Shown here piece after piece: positions 58,605 to 64,000 of a DNA stretch of 64,000 nucleotides. Made by a program: the position numbers and the translations under genes. The notes under the pieces were generated by a model. The model saw only the letters and a list, made by a program, of their open reading frames with translations, was not told the origin of the DNA and made no database searches. The first letter of the stretch is position 1, and each line of letters opens with the position of its first letter. This DNA comes from a virus. Location of the stretch: positions 62,001 to 126,000 of the IMG/VR virus record IMGVR_UViG_3300028864_000014, one strand, 5' to 3'.

Positions 58605-58875
58605 TAAAAAATATAAACAAGGAGATGAAGTTGTATGTATTAATAATGATGGAGGTTATGATAAATATTTAACAATTGGAAAAAAATATAAAATTCATTA
58701 TATTTATAAAGGAAAATTAACCAATTTAGATCATTTTAGGATAAAATCTGACAAAATAAATTCATTTTTTATAAGTCCATTAGGAATAATTTTTTTATCA
58801 CCAAATGAGTTTAAAATTAAGAAAAGAAAAGAAAAATTAGAAAAAATCAATAAATTAATTTTTAATGATATTTAA
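58597..58875 (+). CDS. SH3-like ORFan with RKEKL tag
   Basis: The 92-residue protein starts MTDKKYKQGDEVVCINNDGG and continues YLTIGKKYKIHYIYKG, the KxGDxVxCI...LTIGKxYKI pattern of small SH3-like phage proteins. It ends KKRKEKLEKINKLIFNDI. It is paralogous to the next gene and overlaps it by 11 bases. Confidence 0.7.
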   Translation: MTDKKYKQGDEVVCINNDGGYDKYLTIGKKYKIHYIYKGKLTNLDHFRIKSDKINSFFISPLGIIFLSPNEFKIKKRKEKLEKINKLIFNDI

Positions 58876-59113
58876 TCAAGGAGATGAAGTTGTTTGTATT
58901 CAAAATGTTGGTTATACTGATTTTTTAACAATTAGCAAATCATATAAAGTTTTACTTTCCTACTATGGAAGTGTAACAGAAACTGAACATATACGTGTTC
59001 AGAAAGATGATAAAAATGGTCATGTTGATATATTTAGTAGTAGATTTATATCTATCAAAGAATTCAAAAAAATAAAAAGAAAAGAAAAACTAAATATATT
59101 AAATCTAATATAA
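58865..59113 (+). CDS. SH3-like ORFan with RKEKL tag, paralogue of upstream gene
   Basis: The 82-residue protein has FNQGDEVVCIQNVGYTDFLTISKSYKVLLSY (aligned with the upstream protein) and ends KIKRKEKLNILNLI. Function unknown. Its start lies inside the upstream gene's last codons. Confidence 0.7.
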   Translation: MIFNQGDEVVCIQNVGYTDFLTISKSYKVLLSYYGSVTETEHIRVQKDDKNGHVDIFSSRFISIKEFKKIKRKEKLNILNLI

Positions 59114-59141
59114 CATATAAATAATAAAAATAAAATAGGAT

Positions 59142-59363
59142 ATGAAAATTTTAAGAAAAAAAGACACTTTTAAGAAAGTACCTGACGCAAGCATTAATGA
59201 TGTTGTAGCTATCAAATCTTATATTGAACAAGGATGGAAGCATTGTTCAAAAAAAGAATATAAAGATTTTTTCAAAACTGCAGTTTCTGAGAAATTAGTT
59301 GAAAAGAAAATTGAAAAAGAAGAAATTAAAGAAAAAAAGAAAGAAAAGAAGCACGGCAAATGA
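59142..59363 (+). CDS. Small Lys/Glu-rich protein
   Basis: The 73-residue protein starts MKILRKKDTFKKVPDASINDVVAIKSYIEQGWKHC, plausibly a small folded start, and ends with an extended Lys/Glu helix (EEIKEKKKEKKHGK). Not recognised. It overlaps the deformylase gene by four bases. Confidence 0.6.
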   Translation: MKILRKKDTFKKVPDASINDVVAIKSYIEQGWKHCSKKEYKDFFKTAVSEKLVEKKIEKEEIKEKKKEKKHGK

Positions 59364-59794
59364 TTTTAGATATAATCAAATATGATGATTCTAACTCAGG
59401 AAAATTAAGAAAACTAAATGTAAATGTAAAAAAGGAAAATCCTTTTTTGCTTTCACTTATTAAAAATATGTTTGAAACTCTTAATTATCACAAATTTGAA
59501 TTTGGGTTATCTGCTCCACAAGTTGGACATAACTTAAATTTATTTGTTATTAATAATCCTGATTTAAAAGAAGTATTTATTAATCCAGAAATATATTTAG
59601 AAGGACTTTTTATTCAAAACAAAGAAAGATGTTTAAGCTTACCAAATTTAGAATTTCCTATAAATAGGAGATCAATTGTTAAGATTAAATATTATGATAT
59701 AAATTGGAATTATAAAATGTCTTCGTTTAAAGATTTAAATGCCATAGCTATTCAACATCAATTTGATCATATTAACGGAAAATTAATTATTTGA
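59360..59794 (+). CDS. def: Peptide deformylase-like protein with altered HEXXH motif
   Basis: The 144-residue protein has deformylase motif 1 as GLSAPQ (49-54), motif 2 as ERCLSLP with Cys91, and motif 3 as IQHQFDH with His133 and His137. In active enzymes motif 3 is HExDH; here the catalytic Glu is Gln134. Metal ligands (Cys91, His133, His137) are kept, so metal binding is likely, but activity may be low or altered. Phages of marine bacteria often carry short deformylases. It overlaps neighbours on both sides. Confidence 0.85.
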   Translation: MILDIIKYDDSNSGKLRKLNVNVKKENPFLLSLIKNMFETLNYHKFEFGLSAPQVGHNLNLFVINNPDLKEVFINPEIYLEGLFIQNKERCLSLPNLEFPINRRSIVKIKYYDINWNYKMSSFKDLNAIAIQHQFDHINGKLII

Positions 59795-60177
59795 TGAATA
59801 TATTTAATAGAAAAAAAAGGGAATTAAAAAGGGAACTAAAATACAATGAACTGAACAAATTATTCAGGATTAAACATGGTATAATTTGTAATTGGAGGAT
59901 TAAAAAATATACTTTGCATCCAACTACAGTTGAAGGACTTGTTTTTGATGAAAAGTTTAATTCATTTTTTTTGAGAGAATATGGAATATTTCCACATTCC
60001 TTTAATGAGTTTGCTTGTATTAACTATTCCTTTGATCCAAAATTTGATAATTTTCCAGTTGATAAATTACAGGAATTATATAATAAAATTGAGTCTGTTT
60101 TTCCTGATCCATTTATTAAAATTAATAGATTAAAAAAATTAAAAAATATTAATTCTGTTAAATATGAAGAACGGTGA
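59794..60177 (+). CDS. Hypothetical protein with tag-like C-terminus
   Basis: ATG 59794 overlaps the deformylase stop. The 127-residue product starts MNIFNRKKRELKRELKYNELNKLFRI, a basic helix, and near the end has INRLKKLKNINSVKYEER, a diverged R-K-x-K-L tag. Not recognised. It overlaps the next gene by 14 bases. Confidence 0.6.
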   Translation: MNIFNRKKRELKRELKYNELNKLFRIKHGIICNWRIKKYTLHPTTVEGLVFDEKFNSFFLREYGIFPHSFNEFACINYSFDPKFDNFPVDKLQELYNKIESVFPDPFIKINRLKKLKNINSVKYEER

Positions 60178-60394
60178 TAAAATTACTTATATTAGTAACG
60201 ATATTTGTGTTTTTGATAAATATAAAACATATACTATTATTAATATACACAATGATATTATAACATATGTGAGTTATCTTGATAATTATAAAAAGTTATG
60301 GTATATAGGTTGTAGTTATACTATGAATAAATTCATAACATATAATCAATATAGAAAATTAAAATTAAATAAAATTAATGAAAAAATATGTTAG
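60164..60394 (+). CDS. SH3-like ORFan with RKLKL tag
   Basis: The 76-residue protein has MKNGDKITYISNDICVFDKYKTYTIINI, matching the KxGDxI...DKYKTYTI strand pattern, and ends YRKLKLNKINEKIC. It is another member of the tagged SH3-like series. Confidence 0.68.
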   Translation: MKNGDKITYISNDICVFDKYKTYTIINIHNDIITYVSYLDNYKKLWYIGCSYTMNKFITYNQYRKLKLNKINEKIC

Positions 60395-60570
60395 TAAAAG
60401 AATTAATAGAAAAAATAGAAGAATTAAGAGTAATATATCCTAATATTGATGATATTGAAATTGGACCACTTTTTAATGGTGATTTAGTGATGATGATTAG
60501 TGATTTGACAATAGAAGAAGGCTCAGGATGGGAAACTGACGATGCAATTGGCATTATTTGGAATTGTTAA
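60388..60570 (+). CDS. Very small hypothetical protein
   Basis: The 60-residue acidic protein (MLVKELIEKIEELRVIYPNIDD start, helix then strands with GDLVMMISDLTIEEG) is not recognised. It overlaps the upstream gene by seven bases and is followed by a 27-base gap. Confidence 0.55.
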   Translation: MLVKELIEKIEELRVIYPNIDDIEIGPLFNGDLVMMISDLTIEEGSGWETDDAIGIIWNC

Positions 60571-60597
60571 GTTTTTATAAAAAATAATAAATATTAA

Positions 60598-60840
60598 ATG
60601 TTAGAAGAAATCATAAATAACTATCCAGATGAAGGAATTTTATCTGCTGATGGATTGGATGATGCAGTAATTGGATTAGAAATGAATTCAATGAGGTTAA
60701 TATATTCAGTATCTAAATGTATTGAAATTTTTATCAATGATGGAATGACAGAAGAAGAAGCATTAGAATTCTTTGAATTTAATACAGCAGGATCTTATAT
60801 GGGTGAACACACTCCAATATGGTGCTACGATGATTTTTAA
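60598..60840 (+). CDS. Conserved phage hypothetical protein
   Basis: The 80-residue protein (YPDEGILSADGLDDAVIG, RLIYSVSKCIEIFI, EEEALEFFEFNTAGSYMGEHTPIWCYDD) matches a pattern common in small phage proteins of unknown function. It ends at a terminator, closing the 54.5-60.8 kb unit. Confidence 0.7.
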   Translation: MLEEIINNYPDEGILSADGLDDAVIGLEMNSMRLIYSVSKCIEIFINDGMTEEEALEFFEFNTAGSYMGEHTPIWCYDDF

Positions 60841-60891
60841 TTGATATAAAAATAAATAATTTTTTTATATCAATTATTTTCATTATATTTG
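60839..60891 (+). promoter_or_regulatory. Fused terminator and TATATTTG promoter
   Basis: A 14-bp stem (AATTGATATAAAAA with TTTTTATATCAATT, 60839-60875) overlaps the stop of the upstream gene. TATATTTG (60884-60891) follows 8 bases after the stem. ATG 60901 is only 9 bases after the -7 box, so the transcript would be nearly leaderless. Confidence 0.7.
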
Positions 60892-60900
60892 TAAAAAAAT

Positions 60901-61101
60901 ATGAAAGATAAAAAATCAGATGAAATATATTCAAATTGGGTCAAAGAATCAGGAATAAAAGATTTAACTGGTAACCAATCAAAATTTGTCAAAATGATTA
61001 TATCAAATAGAAAAATTATCTGTGAAATCGGAAGTTTTAATAAAGTTTTTGTTAGCATTTATAAATATTTGAAAAATAATCGTGAAAAATTAGAAGATTA
61101 A
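60901..61101 (+). CDS. Small hypothetical basic protein
   Basis: The 66-residue protein (MKDKKSDEIYSNWVKESGIKDLTGNQSKFVKMIISN) is helical and basic and not recognised. It is the first gene after the promoter at 60884. Its predicted message has almost no leader. Confidence 0.6.
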   Translation: MKDKKSDEIYSNWVKESGIKDLTGNQSKFVKMIISNRKIICEIGSFNKVFVSIYKYLKNNREKLED

Positions 61102-61103
61102 AT

Positions 61104-61361
61104 ATGAAATCAATACTTTACAAAAAAGGTGAAAAATTTGTTTGTATAGATAATACATCTAGATATACTGGAGTAGAATTAGGCTATTCTTCTTTGACGT
61201 TATTGAAAATTGGCGGTGTTTACACATTTCGTGATATTAATAGTTATGGCGAAATGAATTTTTTGGAACTACGCGGATATAGTTTCAGAAAGCAAAGGTT
61301 TGTGAAATATTCAGAGTTAAGAAAGATAAAATTAGAAAAATTAAATACTATAAACATATAA
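61104..61361 (+). CDS. SH3-like ORFan with RKIKL tag
   Basis: The 85-residue protein starts MKSILYKKGEKFVCIDNTSRYTG and has LLKIGGVYTFRDI, matching the SH3-like KxGxKFVCIDN...LKIGxVYTF pattern. It ends LRKIKLEKLNTINI. It is another member of the tagged series. Confidence 0.7.
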   Translation: MKSILYKKGEKFVCIDNTSRYTGVELGYSSLTLLKIGGVYTFRDINSYGEMNFLELRGYSFRKQRFVKYSELRKIKLEKLNTINI

Positions 61362-61363
61362 TC

Positions 61364-62251
61364 ATGAGTCTAAAAGCATATGACGGTATGATGACCAGAA
61401 ATGGTTTAGCATACATACAAGAAGAAATCTTAAAAAGAATTGATAGATTTGAAGATGCATCACAAAATGAATTAGCAAAATGTTATGCTAAAGATATTAT
61501 ATTACATGTAGATGAAAAATGTGACATTATTCATCAAATGGAATATTTATCAATTAATGATAGTGAAGAATTAAAAAATAAAATAAAAGAAATTAGTATA
61601 AAAGAAGATACTACTTTGATGTCTTATTTATTTCAATCAGGTAAAATATTATCAAAAAGTCAATATAAAAATGATTTTATGGTTGATCTTAGTTTATCAA
61701 TTGATTGTAGAGATGATAAAATACTAATTTTTCCAAATATAAATGTAGGCGAGCATAGAACAATCCTTTTAGAATTTCTAAATGATTGGTATTGTCAAAA
61801 CCAATCTGATCCAGATGAAAATGTAAAAGAAGATGAATGGGATGAAAGAGAAAAAGATTGGTATGTATTTAATGAACATAAAGGATTATCAATGAAGATT
61901 ATGATATTTGATACAAATAATTATTCTAAAAATTTAAATGAACATTTTAGAGGTGAAATATTATATCAAAAAATACTCGAAAATATTCCTTCAGATGATA
62001 TTAGAAAAAGGAAAATAGTAACTAATATTTTAATTAGTGAGAAATTAAAAGATAATGATGATTATTCAACTGTTTGGAATATATTGGGAGAGTTAAAGAA
62101 AGATGACAACTCAGAAATAACTGAATATATAAACTCACATGATATTCAATTATTTAAAATTGATAAAGAATTTCTTGATACTGAATTATTAAAACCTAAA
62201 ACAGAACTTGATGAGTATATAAAAACTCATAATATTGAATTAAAAAAATAA
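61364..62251 (+). CDS. Conserved hypothetical protein
   Basis: The 295-residue protein starts MSLKAYDGMMTRNGLAYIQEEILKRI, a conserved-looking phage N-terminus, and has a central acidic stretch (SDPDENVKEDEWDEREKDWYVFNEHKG). Two C-terminal helical repeats end in SHDIQLFKI and THNIELKK. Function unknown. It is followed by a terminator. Confidence 0.65.
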   Translation: MSLKAYDGMMTRNGLAYIQEEILKRIDRFEDASQNELAKCYAKDIILHVDEKCDIIHQMEYLSINDSEELKNKIKEISIKEDTTLMSYLFQSGKILSKSQYKNDFMVDLSLSIDCRDDKILIFPNINVGEHRTILLEFLNDWYCQNQSDPDENVKEDEWDEREKDWYVFNEHKGLSMKIMIFDTNNYSKNLNEHFRGEILYQKILENIPSDDIRKRKIVTNILISEKLKDNDDYSTVWNILGELKKDDNSEITEYINSHDIQLFKIDKEFLDTELLKPKTELDEYIKTHNIELKK

Positions 62252-62257
62252 CAATTT

Positions 62258-62286
62258 AAATCCATCTATTTAAGATGGATTTTTTT
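62258..62286 (+). terminator. Rho-independent terminator
   Basis: An AAATCCATCT stem with complement (ATTTA loop) and T-run. The T-run is shared with the TATATATAA element that follows. Confidence 0.85.
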
Positions 62287-62294
62287 ATATATAA
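62281..62294 (+). promoter_or_regulatory. Candidate late promoter (T6-ATATATAA)
   Basis: TTTTTTATATATAA overlaps the terminator T-run and lies 24 bases before ATG 62318. Confidence 0.45.
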
Positions 62295-62317
62295 TAATAA
62301 ATAAAAAATAATTTATT

Positions 62318-62647
62318 ATGACAGTATATAGTTTTGATGAATATTATGGCAAGAAATATCAAGTAGATAGATATTATGATAATATGATGAGAGTAGTTGA
62401 TGATTATGTAAATACTAATGATGAATTTAGAAAAAACCACAAAGTTCAAAATTCACCTTATTTTGTTATAAAATCAGATAGTATACATAAAAGTTCACTT
62501 AAACCAGGAGGATATAATATAAATTACACTTTGAAAAAAAATTATCAAAAGGGAACAATAAATATAACTGATGAAGAATATAATGATTTAGTTGAATATA
62601 TGAAAGATACAGAATTATATAAATCTACAAAAAAATTCAATTTATAA
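62318..62647 (+). CDS. Small hypothetical protein ending KKFNL
   Basis: The 109-residue protein starts MTVYSFDEYYGKKYQVDRYYD, Tyr/Asp-rich, and ends STKKFNL (AAA-TTC-AAT-TTA). Its stop overlaps the next start by one base. Not recognised. Confidence 0.68.
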   Translation: MTVYSFDEYYGKKYQVDRYYDNMMRVVDDYVNTNDEFRKNHKVQNSPYFVIKSDSIHKSSLKPGGYNINYTLKKNYQKGTINITDEEYNDLVEYMKDTELYKSTKKFNL

Positions 62648-63447
62648 TGAGCAAAAAAGTCAAAGATTGGAATTCATTTATTTTAGAACAACAGAGTATA
62701 GAAAACTCTATATATTCAATATTTGATATTGATGATAATTTACTTATCATGAATACTCCTTTACACTTTCAACATTTTGAAAATGGTAAATGGATAAATA
62801 AAGATATATCAATTCAAGATTTTTCTAAAATAAGACTTGAATATCCAGATAATTATATTGATAATAATGAATGGAAATCAGACACTAAATATACATTTTC
62901 TGAATTTGGAGACAACGGTCCAAGATTAGATAATTCACTTGTTGATGATATTAAAAAATCAATAAAGAATAAAAATTTTGGTCCATCATGGGAGTCATTT
63001 TTAACAACTCTAAAAGAAGGTAGATTATTTGCTATCATTACCACAAGAGGACATGAACCTAATACTATACATTCATCAGTAAGATATATAATAGATAATG
63101 TATTAGACATAGATGATAAAAATATAATGATAACAAATATAGAAAAATATAATAAATTATTCAAATTTGAATCAACTGATAAAATAGAAAATTATTTAGA
63201 CTGCTGTTATTTTATTGGATTAATGTCTCAAGCATTCAAAGATGAGTTTTATTTTACTCCAACAATGAAAACAAGACATTTAGCTATACAAGATGCAACT
63301 AACAAATTTTCAAATTACGTTAAAGAAATTTCTCCTGGTACAATAGATTCATTCATTAGTAATGAGAAATCATTAGACTTTCCTGAATTTTATAGCATTT
63401 CTAATTCTGTCACCAATAAAACAGAACAAGTAAAAGTTAAAATATAA
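62647..63447 (+). CDS. HAD-fold protein with CTS-like N-terminus
   Basis: The 266-residue protein starts MSKKVKDWNSFILEQQ, in which WNSFILE|Q resembles the capsid-targeting peptide. HAD motif I follows as FDIDDNLL (Asp27, Asp29). Motif II is AIITTRG near 132-138, and the helical segments between form a cap. No further motif is assigned with certainty. It may be a packaged phosphatase or nucleotidase. It is the last gene before a terminator. Confidence 0.68.
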   Translation: MSKKVKDWNSFILEQQSIENSIYSIFDIDDNLLIMNTPLHFQHFENGKWINKDISIQDFSKIRLEYPDNYIDNNEWKSDTKYTFSEFGDNGPRLDNSLVDDIKKSIKNKNFGPSWESFLTTLKEGRLFAIITTRGHEPNTIHSSVRYIIDNVLDIDDKNIMITNIEKYNKLFKFESTDKIENYLDCCYFIGLMSQAFKDEFYFTPTMKTRHLAIQDATNKFSNYVKEISPGTIDSFISNEKSLDFPEFYSISNSVTNKTEQVKVKI

Positions 63448-63471
63448 TAAATATCAAATATTTAATAAATA

Positions 63472-63515
63472 TATCTTGAATAATTTTTTTATTCAAGATA
63501 TTTTTTTTATCTTTG
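63472..63515 (+). promoter_or_regulatory. Fused terminator and TATCTTTG promoter
   Basis: A 12-bp stem (TATCTTGAATAA with TTATTCAAGATA, 63472-63500) and T8 end the upstream unit. TATCTTTG (63508-63515) begins within the T-run and drives the ligase gene with a leader of about 20 bases. Confidence 0.75.
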
Positions 63516-63540
63516 TACTTCATAAACAAAAAATATAAAA

Positions 63541-64000
63541 AATGAAAATATCAGAAATTTATCAATTATTAGAATATGGTATGTTTAAATCTGCTTCAGT
63601 TGAAGTTAAGAAACTAAATCAGAAATATCGTGATGGAGAACCTGAAATAAGTGATCCAGAATATGATAAATTGATTTCAACATTTCAAAATTTGGATCCA
63701 GACAATGAAATATTTGAATCTGGTGTAATTGAAGATAGTGGAACTGTCAATCCAGACAGAAAAGAAAATTTAAAATTTCCAATGTATTCATTGAATAAAT
63801 TTCATACTATTGAGGAAATTCACAAATGGTTATCAAACAAAGGAATATCATTAGAAATAGAATTGGTTTGTACATCGAAATATGATGGAATGTCAATTCT
63901 TAAAGATGAATATAAACAACTTGCTTGGTCAAGAGGTGATGGCATAATTGGAGAAACTATGCATAAGCATTATGAAATGATAAATGATAATAGTAAAAAA
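63541..64000 (+). CDS. ligA: NAD-dependent DNA ligase, N-terminal part (runs off window)
   Basis: At least 153 residues are present. The start has the Ia-domain-like YxDGEPEISDPEYDKL pattern that binds nicotinamide mononucleotide, then the PMYSLNKF strand, then the nucleotidyltransferase motif I TSKYDGMSI with Lys113 as the AMP acceptor, and SRGDGIIGE (motif III region). Most T4-like phages use ATP ligases, so a bacterial-type LigA is notable, though not unique. It is truncated by the window edge. A host-type promoter lies upstream. Confidence 0.88.

Overview
The window is a compact, very AT-rich piece of a large tailed-phage genome. The most likely source is a T4-like, contractile-tailed jumbo or near-jumbo phage of a Bacteroidota (Flavobacteriia-like) host. 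The phage call rests on a fused gp47/gp46-type (SbcD/SbcC) recombination nuclease, a RuvC-like resolvase, thymidine kinase, a possible gp62-like clamp-loader subunit, NAD-dependent ligase, large virion, baseplate and fibre proteins, and dozens of tiny ORFans packed head to tail with TGATG or ATATGA stop/start overlaps. The host call rests on promoters reading TAnnTTTG, two of them with a perfect TTTG-N19-TAnnTTTG spacing, on the absence of Shine-Dalgarno sequences, and on a Clp ATPase whose loop (LKDFG..IGFG) resembles Bacteroidota ClpC. No rRNA, CRISPR, integrase or insertion sequence was seen.

Layout. 1-5 kb: small ORFans, a methyltransferase and DnaJ, then a minus-strand cluster with UVR-like and L7/L12-like domains. 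5-20 kb: mostly virion genes, with two solenoid-repeat fibre proteins, further tail proteins, two ADP-ribosyltransferase-like proteins and a 1417-residue structural protein. 20-26 kb: RuvC-like resolvase, a WYL-like protein and a minus-strand run of paired ORFan paralogues. 26-37 kb: gp47/gp46 fusion, a ClpS-membrane protein-ClpC operon, a GH15-like protein and a DUF1599 protein. 37-42 kb: virion genes. 42-46 kb: S1-like and NusG-like expression factors. 46-54 kb: RHH regulator, thymidine kinase, a possible clamp-loader subunit, two nuclease-fold proteins, a structured-RNA region and a NAL1/trypsin-like protease. 54-64 kb: a long plus-strand run of tiny genes, many with SH3-like cores, punctuated by sirtuin, peptide deformylase, a HAD-fold protein and the start of NAD-dependent ligase.

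The most interesting feature is a set of shared terminal peptides on otherwise unrelated small proteins. About 19 begin with a 10-15 residue peptide (M-x-x-[LF]-x-x-[FY]-x-E) that resembles the T4 capsid-targeting sequence of internal head proteins. Twelve end in K-[FY]-N-[IL]. About 18 others end in a basic R-K-x-K-L-x-x-[IL] tag. The first group includes two ADP-ribosyltransferase-like folds, a GNAT-like protein and a HAD-fold protein, so it may be a packaged, injected effector repertoire (inference). The third group includes tandem cassettes whose ends are nearly identical at DNA level and whose middles vary.

Transcription appears to use two signals. Host-type TAnnTTTG promoters lie before DNA metabolism and Clp genes, and in four places are fused directly to the upstream terminator. 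A T-run plus TATATATA element precedes mainly virion genes and may be a late promoter. Host-takeover functions cluster around transcription and translation (NusG, S1, deformylase), protein folding and turnover (DnaJ, ClpS, ClpC) and NAD-linked modification (sirtuin, ADP-ribosyltransferase folds).
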